NCBI GenBank assembly: GCA_015680685.1
Contig: MNCI01026219.1
Span: 3,415 to 49,795 of the forward strand
DNA: 46,381 nt
Direction of reading: 5' to 3'
Origin: Gnetum montanum
Taxonomy: Eukaryota; Streptophyta; Gnetopsida; Gnetales; Gnetaceae
Below the pieces are notes generated by a model. That model was not told the DNA's origin. It saw only the letters and a list, made by a program, of their open reading frames with translations, and searched no databases. Shown here in pieces: positions 33,191-43,175 of this stretch (the first letter of the stretch is position 1; the number at the start of each line of letters is the position of its first letter). Position numbers and translations under genes: made by a program.

Positions 33191-33240
33191 AGATATCTAT
33201 GAGACTATTGTTAGAATGGAAACTAGAAAATCCTAGGCAT

Positions 33241-34566
33241 TGGAACAATTTTAGCCTTGAATCCCAAGGGCCTTTGAAAAATGGGATTTAAGGCACCATG
33301 GATGATTTGGCTGATCACACAGGGCCTTATGAAATGTAAAAGAAAATGTAAATGATGGTGAAAATGAAAAAATTGCAGATTCAAAATGAAAACAAAGATA
33401 GAAATGAAAGCTCAAAATTAATTCTACACAACAATGAACTATAACTTTATTAAAATGGAAAATGATAAATTATGAGGTTCAAAAGGGACATATTTGTGTG
33501 TTCGGTGCACAAAAAGTTCACTGAGGAGGAGCTTGAAGTTCATTGGAGCTTCCATTTTGCACTCGAAACTCCATAATCTAGATGCTTCCCAACCCCCATT
33601 TCTAGCAACTCCTTGCTGTTTCTACCAAAATTTGCAATTGTGATAATGAAATGGTATTCCGATCTTGAGAAGTGATATTACACTGGGAGTCTTGAATGGC
33701 CAACGTAGATACCAATTTTCTTTCCAAGGTGTTGGAAGGTCACAAAGGCTCTTGGTTGCAAGAGTGTGGAAAATGCTTTTAGGCTATGGAACTACTCAAA
33801 GTTGGGAACTAGAATAAGGTATTCCCATTAGATTTTTATAGGTGTGGAATTGCTATTTTTGGGTCTATGCATCACTGTCATGATTAATAATAGATTTATG
33901 TCTAATTACAAGTTCAATGATCATTAATATTTAGCATAGTTGACCAATTATAGTAAGTTTGAAAACATCGTAGTCACCAAAGCCCATCTGGATATTATAA
34001 ATAGTAAGTGACTTTTGTGACTACATTAGCATCATCCCAACTATGTTGACCGTGGTGGACTTTGATGAGGTTGCTAGAAAATGCTAATGAATTTGATGTC
34101 TACGTTAGCCATTCTACAACTGTTGAAGACTTGGGGTAACTATGTTGGAGTTGTTGTTGGCAAAATGGAACATGGAAAATCCCAACAATTCCAACGTTGG
34201 ATCTACATTGGGTTTTGGTGATGATTACATTAGGTTTTGTTGGAAAATGGAAATCCAACACCATCTACATTGGGGGTAGATGATTCCAACATAGTGGAGG
34301 TTATACAAAAACCCATGAAAATGTCAAATTTAACAATCCTCAAGGCATTTTCAGCCTTTCCAAGCCAAAATATAGACATGAGGTACCTTTTTCTAGTTGG
34401 GAAGTTAGGTAATAACAAATTTTGAGGCATTGTTCAATCCTAAAAAGATAAAGTATGTAATATTGTAGTTCATGGACTACAAATATTACATTTACAATAA
34501 AATCTTACCTCATGTTGAAAAATGGAGATTACAATTTGCAACATGAATTTTCTTAATGGTGTTTCA
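33241..34566 (-). repeat. Element H 3' LTR (~1,326 bp, single copy seen)
   Basis: On the plus strand it starts TGGAACAATT and ends GGTGTTTCA, a near-matching inverted end pair (TGGAACA / TGAAACA). On the minus strand it has TATAAAAA at 33840-33833 and AATAAA at 33451-33446, in the expected order. A polypurine tract abuts its right side. Subrepeat-like phrases (CTACATTAG.., CTACGTTAGCC.., CTACATTGGG..) fill 34,015-34,280, probably in U3. Boundaries are inferred because the second LTR is outside the window. Confidence 0.6.
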
Positions 34567-34582
34567 TTGGCCCCTCTTTGTT
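34567..34582 (-). promoter_or_regulatory. Element H polypurine tract
   Basis: The minus strand reads AACAAAGAGGGGCCAA immediately before the LTR start. Tat/Ogre elements typically carry AAAGAGGGGC-like tracts here. Confidence 0.6.
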
Positions 34583-35590
34583 GATATTTAGAGAATTGAC
34601 CCATGAAACATTGACAAAGAAATACAAAACACCACTATAGGTCCATCACCAACGTTCCCTTTCAATGCCAAAGAGTTCTTGTAATGATGGGATAAGGTTA
34701 GGTTGAGGGATATCATTGGCTATAGGAAAACAATCACAAGGTTAACAATGAGTTCCAAATGTTGACATCATGGCTATGGTATGCCACCGACATGTTGGTC
34801 ATTCCATAGTTCTTTACACTTCATGTTTGAAAGTGTTGGTTGTTTGACAATGTGTTTAAGAAACCAACACCTCACTCCAAGGCTTCTTTGGATATTACAC
34901 TCCTTCCCTTGTATGTTTGAAGCCATTGGTTTGTCTTTTTAGGCTTCATTGGTTGTTTAACTTCTTGGTAATTTTCTTTTTCAATTTTTTTGTTAGGATG
35001 AAACCTTCATTGGGTTTCATTACTAAGGCCAATTTTGATTTGGTTTTTCCATCAAACGAGATGTGTTACACTTGATGGACTTAATGGTGGAGTATGATGA
35101 AGGGATGTCATGTGGCCATAATGCTTAAATGTCAAACATTGGTCATCACTGGTATTCAGGCTAAGGAAGGTTATGATCAGGGTATGGGGTTGGGCTTAAG
35201 GGAATGGTAACAACAATGATGTGGAACAGGCACTCTTGGCATGATAGGATAAACTTACCAAATCTTGTGCATCGAGGTCACATGATGACTTGCTACTGTA
35301 ATGAGTTGCACCTTCACAATGATTCTAGGCTTCATTATACAAGTACAACTCCCATAGAACAAGAAAATCAAACTAAGGAGTCATGTTGTGACAATACAAT
35401 ATATAAGGCCATGTAAAATGATCAGCAAACCAGCTTACCAAAGGTTACACATGTTACAAAGTTTCACAATGCATTTATTGTGCAAAAAGAGGTCATGCAG
35501 GCTCACTTGTCATTGGTTGTCAAATCCGTTTCTATCAACTATTACTTCTCATAGGCTACATGTAGTAAGGCTTTAGATAGGAATGATTAA
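34583..35590 (-). other. Element H 3' untranslated region
   Basis: Sequence between the integrase C-terminus and the polypurine tract. No family match seen. Short plus-strand frames at 35,204-35,576 have no recognisable domain, and I do not call them genes. Long 3' untranslated regions are usual in Tat elements. Confidence 0.45.
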
Positions 35591-35944
35591 TCGGATTAGC
35601 CAAATCATTTCCATCCATGTCTAGTATCCTAAAGGCTCCATTGTCATAGGTCTTAGAATTTTCTTGCATGCTCAGAGACCACTTTGAGAACCAAGTCTTC
35701 TTCTTTGATCTTGTGCTTGCTCAAGTTATGGTGGTGTTACCATTTTTGCCTCTCCTAGTACTGCTCAACGTGAGCAAGTGTTCGCACCCATTGCTCCTTC
35801 ACTGAGTCAAGGTCCATGGTGTACAGCTCTGTATTCTATTCATCATTGATGAAGTCCAATAGGGCTAGTCATAGTGGTGGCACTTGCAATTCAAGAGGAA
35901 AAAAAACTTCAAAACCATAAACAAGATTATATGGGGTTACACCA
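35591..35944 (-). pseudogene. Element H integrase, C-terminal part
   Basis: From 35940 the minus strand reads GVTPYNLVYGFEVFFPLELQ, the standard block after the integrase core (TP..LVYG.EA..P.E). After stops, HKIKEEDLVLKVVSEHARKF follows, the C-terminal 'GDLVLK' block. It continues directly from the core at 44010 once element D is removed: ...HALLAY.TTFQTIT joins GVTPYNLVYG. Confidence 0.75.
35940..35944 (+). repeat. Left target duplication of element D (CACCA)
   Basis: CACCA here and CAATA at 44010-44014 flank element D. Three of five bases agree. Dropping D and one copy restores the integrase frame of H. Confidence 0.5.
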
Positions 35945-36749
35945 TGATGAGCGGTGAGGTACCCCTACACCCAACCATATGAATAGGAGTGCGTACGCAC
36001 AATCCGGCCAAACTCCGTGGATGGGCTAATCATGAGTTTTAAGATAGTTATTATGCTTTATTGTTCATTATCTTTCCATGTCAAACTAGTGGAAGCTTTG
36101 TCACGTATGGTTTAGTTCGAAGTGAGGTGTATGATGTAATGCTTTAATGCTACTCCTACTATGAAATGATAATAAAGAGTGATTAACTAAAGGTATGAAA
36201 TAAATCCTATATTTAAGCTAAGGCGATGAGTATCTGAACCCGATTGTTCGTATGCATCTTGGGCTTCACGTAGTCACTGTTGGGATTACCAAACACTAAT
36301 TGCTACTAGGTTACCAGAAAATACGCTTATGTATTCACAATTGGTCATACTCATTTCGCTTAATGTTGAGAAACGTAAATAATGTTAAGTAGAAACAATA
36401 ATAAGTAAAGACATTGAAATTTTAATCTAAGAAAATCACAAATGCAAAGTGGATGTTGCAATGATGTAAATGATCTCGATCTTTATTATTGAACATGTAA
36501 TGTGCCCAAGTACATTACACTCGAATAAGGACGTCGTGCAACCATAAACATCACACTGTGAGCATACACTGGAACTGAAATTGGAAAAACTTCTAACTGA
36601 CTTTGTCTATCTTTTATCTCTATCTATCTGTCTATGTATCTTCCCTATGTGTTATTTATAGGTGAGCATGGTAGAAATGACATCAAATATCTGACATCAC
36701 CTACTGACCCCTATATCAGAGCCCCAATATCAATTCTGACGACTCATCG
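35945..36749 (-). repeat. Element D 3' LTR (805 bp)
   Basis: Starts TGATGAGCGGTGAGGTACCC and ends GACGACTCATCG, the final A changed to G. TATTTATA at 36653-36660 gives a minus-strand TATA box. Palindrome variants start at 36679, 36686, 36693, 36712 and 36726. A short TCTA-type microsatellite lies at about 36,612-36,645. It is about 30 bp shorter than the other two LTRs of D, close to two palindrome units. Confidence 0.85.
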
Positions 36750-36761
36750 TACCCCCATGAC
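36750..36761 (-). promoter_or_regulatory. Element D polypurine tract
   Basis: The minus strand reads GTCATGGGGGTA before the 3' LTR. Confidence 0.75.
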
Positions 36762-36899
36762 TAAATGAAAACTCATCCTTAAGTTTTGTACAAAGTGGTG
36801 AAAGGTATGGGATTATTGACTGATGAGACAATCATTGCATTACAATGGTGTTTTATTATAATAGAATGATAACACATTACAAGGATCAGAATTAAGAAC

Positions 36900-39772
36900 A
36901 AAAAGAAGAATGATGGAGCCACTGCATTATGCCAGGAGGTGGTAGCTCTTTCACAATATTTTTTCCTTTGCCTTTATCTCCTAGTTTCAGAGGCTTGTGA
37001 TGATATAGTAGTGATTGAAATTTCTCCTCCTCTATTTTGGGATTATGCATAGTTCATGCAGATGATCTGATGTGTGAGGGAACTGGCACATCCCATGGAC
37101 ATGGTAGCTACGAAAACATTTGATTGGCTTTTACATACTAAGCTGCAAACTGTCGTCTCTCCTCTTCAGATGCCTTGGCCTTATCTCTTGACTCTTGATA
37201 ATCAACAAAGCATCTGGCTAGTTCTATAGCTACATCTTTCTATCCATGGTAGCTCACCTTAACTACCTTCAATTAAGTAGTTACAACTACTAGCTTGTCA
37301 AGAGCTGCTTTGCAATCAACAACCTCCTTTTCATACAACGTGTATGAGGTGGCTACTTGCCTCTCAAGCTCATTGCGTGGGTGCTCGGCTGTCAACATCA
37401 CCAAGTTGGCATATTGAAGGTTGGCCAACTCCATGTACTCTTTCAGATTAGCAATTTGCAGGTCTAGGCTTTTAACCTCTACCTGGTGAGCAAGGGCATA
37501 TGTATCCAAGATGTTTCTCCAGTTGGATTGTTGGGCCACAAAGGAATCGATCTAGCCTTTTTCCATCTAGATTTCTTTTTCAATGACTTCTTTGTACATG
37601 CCTGCCTGGTCTCGGAAGTGCTCCTTGAGGTGCTTATACTTTTTGGCCTTGTTCTACCATGTGCTTATTTCAATGACCGAATTTTTTCAGATAGCGCATA
37701 CCTCCTTCATAGAGAGGGTTCGATTTTCTTGGGTGAGGCGACTCATATCATGGTTGACCCTCACTAGCTACTTTCTTAGTTGGTGGATGCTTTCTTCTAA
37801 TAAATTATTTTGCTATTCAATGGTGGTCAACTTATTATTTGTTGTAGTTAACTACTTATTTTCTTCTTGTAGGGTAGTAAGGGCCTTGAGATGCACATGA
37901 GTTCACACTTCTATGGCATAAGCATCCCATACCACCTACTCTCTTTCTTGTGCTAGAGTTTTATTCTCTTTTATCATCTAAGCCAATTGCTTAGTTTTGA
38001 AAGCCTCCATTATCTTAGGTGGAATCAATGAAGATGGATCTTACCCTTCTTCCCTTAAGGTTGCCAGATCTTGATGAAGCCTTTGGCCTTTCGCTTCTGC
38101 GTGCTTGACCCTGTGCTTGACGATGACAAGTTTTCCTTTTGTTGAAATCATTTCGGATTGTACTGCAGTGACATCGTTGGGGATGTTGAATAAGGAGGTC
38201 ATTACCTACCCTGTTAGTAGCAGTCTGTCTAACACATCCTCATGTTCAGCCAGAGTCATGGTGGAACCAACTAATGTTTGTGCATCCTGTGCACATGTGA
38301 GATCCATTAGTGGTACAACAAGGATGTTAAAGGATTCTTTAATGTGGTCCTTAATAACATCCACTACACCCACTGCATCCTCATGTTGCATGACCATAAC
38401 TATAGCTCCTTCACAAGTTTCGAGTAGTACTTGAAATGATGCAGCATTCCCAGAGATCTGTTGTGACCATTGGGCCTCTCATCTAGATTGAAGTGAAACC
38501 TATCCTATGGTAGGAACCTATCCTATGGTAGGATCAGTAGACATTGTGGGATAGATTGCATCATCAAGAACTCAAAAGAGACTTGACTCATTGGGTGTTC
38601 CCCATCTCATGAGGTCTAAGATCTGCTGAAGATGACTAAGTGCAGGCCTATAATCATAAATTGGCAACTGTTGCTGAGGTGGTTGACATAGTGGTGACAT
38701 TTGTTTAGATTGTGGTCTATGGCTAGGTCCTACTTTCTATTTCTACTTTTCCTACACCAACTAGTGCTTGAGTTGTTTGATTTTTTGCTCTAGTTGGACG
38801 ATGTATCCCTACACTGGTTACTACACTTCCTATTCTTCTTCCTCTCTAAGATCTTTTCTCAAAGGTGCTGGTTTGAGCAATTCTGCAAAAGAAGCATTTT
38901 GAGCTTTGTGGGATACATCATTGGTATAACTAAGAATTCCAACATTTTGACACAGTTTTCAGATTAGAAAAGGGAAGAATAATGTAAGCCTCCTTGTCTT
39001 TGCCTCTTCAAATTATTTCTTGATCTCCATGAAGTATAGTTGGGGAATGTTGGCTTGAAGTTTGCCCATTAACATAGCACATCCCTGAGTTGCATAGGTG
39101 GATAGACGATTGAGCCCCTTCGTTGGGAATAAATGATATGTCCCAATTTTGAAATAGGTACGCTCTACCAGGGTCAGTCCGTTGTATGACTTATTCTTGT
39201 CATCAAAAGCACATTTCAACCATAGCTTATGGCTCTCTGGATCAGGTCGAGTTGACAGAACCTGCAATCACACTTCAACATTTGGCAAATTTAGGGCTTT
39301 AGTGATTACCTTGATAGAATAAGATACTAACCCCACCAATTCTTACAGTGGCACCTTCTTCTTTATCATGCCAAAAAGAATAAGTCTCCCCAAGGTACCA
39401 TTTTGCATTTCTACATAAAATTGGCCAAAATGAAGATGCTTGTAACTGTGTCCTCACTGATTGAGTGGCAAACTTCATGAATGGTCCAAAGTTCATTTTC
39501 ACGATGACTGAGGCCAATGTGGGATGTGCCTGAATGGCAGCAAGGCATTCTGGTAACAACATGAATTATTGTCCTTGCACTTGAGGTGCTACCTCTACCT
39601 GCACAGATTGAGCTTCAGCAGGGACTTCAGCAGGGTCTTCTTGATGGATGCTGTATGACTATGCCTCTTGCTCAATTGGTAGTCCTTGTTGGCTAGTTTG
39701 ACCTTGATTTCCTTGAGGGCATTTGCTTAGTCCCTATGATGGATCATCTTGGGTTGCTCGTTTGGGGGCCAT
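36900..39772 (-). pseudogene. Element D ORF3 (plant-transposon-protein-like plus coiled coil)
   Basis: The best preserved copy of the third gene, about 2.87 kb. Start ATGGCC at 39772 directly after TGTAATTGCAG, a good splice acceptor. N-terminus MAPKRATQDDPS. Conserved part (39562-39299): IVKMNFGPFMKFATQSV and WYLGETYSFWHDKEEG. Middle (39267-38880): LVERTYFKIGTYHLFP, NRLSTYATQGCAMLMGKLQ, IPQLYFMEIKK, FFPFLI.KLCQNVGI, SYTNDVSHKAQNA; this resembles the 'putative plant transposon protein' domain found beside plant retroelements. After a Pro/Gln-rich linker, the last ~400 codons are heptad-rich (for example IANLKEYMELANLQYANLVM at 37273-37539), fitting coiled coil. No signal peptide or membrane segment. 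Frameshifts and stops present. Role unknown. Confidence 0.7.
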
Positions 39773-40104
39773 CTGCAATTACACAAAACATTATGTTACT
39801 AAGGGATCCTTGTATTGATCACATTACTTATCTATACCCTAGTCAACCTTTAGTGTATGTTATAGCCATGTTAGATTGCAAAGTTAAGGTCTTACTTACT
39901 TTATTTTTCAAAATGGTCTAATAAGATAGTTAAGTAACTCAGAGATACGTAAAAAGTATCTCTAGCATGGTGGACAATGTTTATTTACTCAGTTAGCTTT
40001 GATTTTACTTAGTGTATTCATTGTTTACCGTTAGAATGCCTTTTGGGCGATAGCAATTTTCGAAGAAGAAATGTGACGTAATAATTGGTGGCTATTGCTG
40101 AGGT
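39773..40104 (-). other. Region upstream of element D ORF3, possible intron end
   Basis: About 330 bp matching 6,247-6,510 of element B (both carry CCTTTTGGGCGAT or CCTTTGGGCGAT and the TGCAG at the ORF3 start). No coding frame. It ends at the junction with the inverted segment. Confidence 0.5.
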
Positions 40105-41968
40105 GGTTGCGATGGTGGTAGATCTTAGACCTCGTGAGCTGGGGAACACCTAATGAGTCAAGTCTCTTTCAAGTTCTTAATGATGTAGTCTAGTCCATGA
40201 TGTCCACTGATCTTGCCATAGGATAGGTTTCACTCTAGTCTAGACAAGAGGCCCAGTGGTCACAACAGATCTCTTGGAATGCTGCATCATTTCAAGTACT
40301 ACTTGAAATTGGTGAAGGGACTACAGTTGTAGTCATGCAACACTAGGATGTGGCTGGTGCAATGGACGTTATCAAGAATCACATTAAAGAATCCTTTAAC
40401 ATCCCTATTGTACCACCAATGGATCTCACAGGCACATGGTGTGCACAAACATTAGTTGGTTCCATCATGACTTTGGCTAAACATAAGGATGTGTTGGATA
40501 GACTACTGTAGATAGGGCAGGTAATGATCTCTTTGTTTTTGACATCCCCAGTGATGTCACTACAGTATAGTTTGAACTAATTTCAACAAAAGAAAATCTT
40601 TTCATCATCAAGCACAGGGTTGAGCACACAGAAGCAGAAGCCTAAAGGCTTAATCAAGAGCTTGAAACCTTAAGGATGGAAAGGTAGGATCCATCTTCAT
40701 TAATCCGGCCCGAGATAATGGAGGCTTTCCAAACTGAGCAATTGGCTTAGATGATAGAAGAGAATAAAACCCTAGCACAGGAAAGAGAGTAGGTGGTATG
40801 AGATGCTTCTGCTGCAGAAGTGTGAACTCATGCACATCTCAAGGCCCTTACCTCCCTACAAGAAGAAAATAAGTAGTTAACTACAGGAAATAATAAGTTG
40901 ACCACCATTGAGTAGCAAAAGAATTTGTCAGAAGAAAGTGTTCACTAGCTAAGAGAGTAGCTGGTGTGGGTCAACCATGACATGAGTTACCTCACCCTAG
41001 AAAATTGAACCGTCTCTATGGAGGAGGTATGTGCTATCCGACAAAAGTCGGTAATTGAAATAAGTGCATGACAGAATGAAGCCAAAAAGCATGAGTGCCT
41101 CAAGGAGAACTTCTATGACTAGGTGGGCATGTACAAAGAAGTTATTGAAAAAGAAATCTAGATAGCAAGGGGCCAGATTGATTCCTTTGTGACCCAACGA
41201 TCTAACTAAAGTAATATCCTGGATACATATGCCCTTGCTCACCAGGCAGAGGTTAAAAGTTAGGACCTACAGATTTCTAATCTAAAAGAGTACATGGAGT
41301 TGGCCAACCTTCAATATGCCAACTTGGTGATGTTGATAACTAGGTGCCCACATAATGAGCTCAAGAGGTAGGTAGATTCCTCATACACATTTTATGAAAA
41401 GGAGGTTGTTGACTACAAAGTAAGTATTAACAAGCCAGTAGTTGTAATTGCCAAATTGGAGATGGTTAAGGTGAGCTACCATGGATAGAAAGATGTAGCT
41501 GCAGACCTAGCTAGATGCTTTGTTGATTATCAATAGCTGAGAGATAAGGCTAAGGCATTTGAAGAGGAGAGATGACAATTTGTGGCTTGGTATGTAAAAG
41601 CCAATCAAATGTTTCCATAGCTATCATGTCCATGGGATGTGCCAGTTTCCTCACACATCAGATCATATGCATGAACTGTGCATGATCCCAAAATAGAGGA
41701 GGAGAAATGTCAATTATTGTTACATCATCACAAGCCTCCGAAACTAGGAGATAAATGCAAAGGAAAGGAGATTTTGGAAGAGCCACCACCTCCTGGAATA
41801 ATGTAGTGGCTCCATCATTCTTCTTTTTGTTCTTAATTCTGATCCTTGTAATGTGTCATCATTTTGTTGTAATAAAACACCACTACAATGCAATGATTGT
41901 TTTCCCAGTCAAGAATTTCATACCTTTCACCATTTTGTATGAAACTCGAGGAGGAGTTTTCATTTAGT
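40105..41968 (+). pseudogene. Inverted copy of ORF3, C-terminal half
   Basis: Plus-strand copy of the linker and coiled-coil half of ORF3, matching the reverse complement of about 36,760-38,640. Recognisable blocks: the 'AASFQVLLE' region near 40,285, 'MDLTGTWCAQTLVGS' near 40,420, 'EAFQTEQLA.MIEENKTLAQ' near 40,710, and 'DLQISNLKEYMELANLQYAN' near 41,270 in broken frames. It lacks the ORF3 start and middle domain, and shares stops with the other arm. A polypurine tract and LTR follow. Confidence 0.75.
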
Positions 41969-41978
41969 CGTGGGGGTA
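41969..41978 (+). promoter_or_regulatory. Polypurine tract of the inverted segment
   Basis: CGTGGGGGTA directly before the plus-strand LTR at 41979. Confidence 0.75.
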
Positions 41979-42812
41979 TGATGAGTCATCAAAAGTGATA
42001 TTGGGGCTCTGATATTGCAAATCCGATATCGAGGATTTGATATTGGGGTCAGTAGGCTATGTCGGATATTCGATGTCATTTTTGCCATGCTCATCTATAA
42101 ATATCACATAGGGAAGAGAGATAGACAAATAGGTAGAGATAAAATATAGATAGAAGCAGTTAGAAGTTTTTCCAATTTTAGTTCCAATGTATGCCTGCAG
42201 TGTGATGTTTATGGTTGCATGGCATCCTTATTTGAGTGTAATGTACTTAGGCAGATTACATGTTTAGGAATAAAGGTCAAGATCATTTACATCATTGCAA
42301 CATCCACTTTGCATTTGTGATTTTCTTAGATTAAAATTTCAATGTATTTACTTATTGCTATTTCTAATTAACGTTATTTACATTCCTCATCATTAAGAAG
42401 AATGAGTATGACCAATTGTGAACGCATAAGTGTATTGCCTGGTAACCTAGTAGCAATTAGCATTTGGTAATCCTAGCATCAACTACATGAAGCCCAAGGT
42501 GCATATGAACAATCAGGTTTAGATACTCATCGCCTTAGGTTAAATATAGGATTTATTTCATACCTTTAGTTAATCAACTCTTTATTATCATTTCATAGTA
42601 GGAGTAGCATTCAAGCATTACATCATACACCTCACTTTGGACTAAACCATACATAACAAAACTTCCACTAGTCTGACGTGGGAAGACAATGAACAATGAA
42701 GCATAATAACTATCTTATAACTCATGATTAGCCCATCCACGAAGTTCGACCGGATCGTGCATTCGTGCTTGTATTTGTATGGTTGGGTGTAGGGGTACCT
42801 CACTTCTCATCA
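41979..42812 (+). repeat. Inverted internal LTR of element D (834 bp)
   Basis: Starts TGATGAGTCATC and ends CTTCTCATCA. It is unusual in having a polypurine tract on its left and a primer-binding site on its right, so it looks like the joining LTR of a one-LTR circle or tandem dimer. Palindrome motifs start at 41997, 42011, 42025, 42039, then 42058, 42065 and 42072. TATA box TATAAATA at 42096-42103. Confidence 0.85.
41997..42077 (+). promoter_or_regulatory. U3 palindrome array, inverted LTR of element D
   Basis: GATATT, GATATT, GATATC and GATATT at exact 14-bp steps (41997, 42011, 42025, 42039), then after 19 bp a second group at 42058, 42065 and 42072 on 7-bp steps, followed by the TATA box. 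Confidence 0.7.
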
Positions 42813-42832
42813 TTGGTGCTATTGCCAAGATA
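42813..42832 (+). promoter_or_regulatory. Primer-binding site of the inverted segment
   Basis: TTGGTGCTATTGCCAAGATA follows the plus-strand LTR, a decayed tRNA-Asp-type site. Confidence 0.7.
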
Positions 42833-43157
42833 TTCATATGTATTTCTAGTTCGATAACTAATGCTTGTAACCCATACTCCATTATTACGTCAAAGGTGTG
42901 TGCTTTGAATTCCCATCAGGTTCTTTTTTCTTCTCTTTTTTTTTTTCAATTTTTCAATTTTTCACTCCATTCTATGTTGCTATATATAACATTGGTTCGC
43001 TAGTGAATAGTTTCATCACTAGATAAATCACTAATGTCATGTGCATGAGACATGTTGGAGATGTGTGTGTGACTTCTTACTCCTTGTTAGAAGATAGAGT
43101 GTGGAAATGCCTACAACAAAGTTGTATGATATAACTATCTTAGATAATTAACACCAT
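42833..43157 (-). other. Element D leader and post-integrase remnant
   Basis: On the minus strand, 43157 to about 42,990 is leader-like. About 42,980-42,845 matches the post-integrase stretch of E (29,185-29,275: T-rich tract and the GAATTC..GC region). So leader and post-integrase sequence are nearly adjacent, which shows that gag and pol were removed. No gene here. Confidence 0.6.
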
Positions 43158-43175
43158 CCCTAGCAACAACACCAA
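43153..43175 (-). promoter_or_regulatory. Element D primer-binding site
   Basis: The minus strand reads TTGGTGTTGTTGCTAGGGAT directly after the 5' LTR, a decayed tRNA-Asp-type site, collinear with the one of element B (10233-10255). Confidence 0.75.

Larger units (their letters stand above)
13630..33240 (-). mobile_element. Element F: old Athila-type retrotransposon, split by E and cut by H
   Basis: Minus-strand element: 3' LTR (13630-14507), polypurine tract, ORF3 (17559 to about 14,700), AT-rich spacer, integrase, RNase H up to 21367, then element E (21368-31345), then RT from 32378 to 31346 and protease to 33190. At 33241 the 3' LTR of element H begins, so F's gag and 5' LTR, if kept, lie beyond the window. 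Removing E and one copy of its 5-bp flank gives a continuous open frame across the RT-RNase H junction, which supports nesting. Frames are heavily broken and two active-site residues are gone, so this is older than E. Confidence 0.75.
35945..42812. repeat. Long inverted repeat in element D (arms 35945-~38640 and ~40105-42812)
   Basis: The right arm is the reverse complement of the left arm over both LTR and ORF3 C-terminal half, about 2.7 kb each, with a loop of about 1.46 kb (38,640-40,105). Sampled stretches agree at roughly nine bases in ten with few gaps. The arms meet the loop near TTAGACCTC.TGAG..GGGGAACACC (38,585-38,615 and 40,122-40,150). Several stops (for example in TTGGCTTAGATGAT and GAGAGTAGGTGGTATG) are present in both arms. 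Confidence 0.8.

Noticed and set aside
35204-35576. Two short plus-strand frames in the 3' untranslated region of H
   Set aside because: No domain, no composition bias, no second copy; length is unremarkable for AT-rich sequence.
37486-37900. Plus-strand frames opposite the coiled-coil part of ORF3 in D
   Set aside because: They are the antisense of a recognised minus-strand gene with heptad repeats; no family features of their own.
38105-38434. 109-codon Ser/Thr-rich plus-strand frame
   Set aside because: Antisense of the ORF3 linker region, whose minus-strand frame is conserved in the inverted copy and in F.
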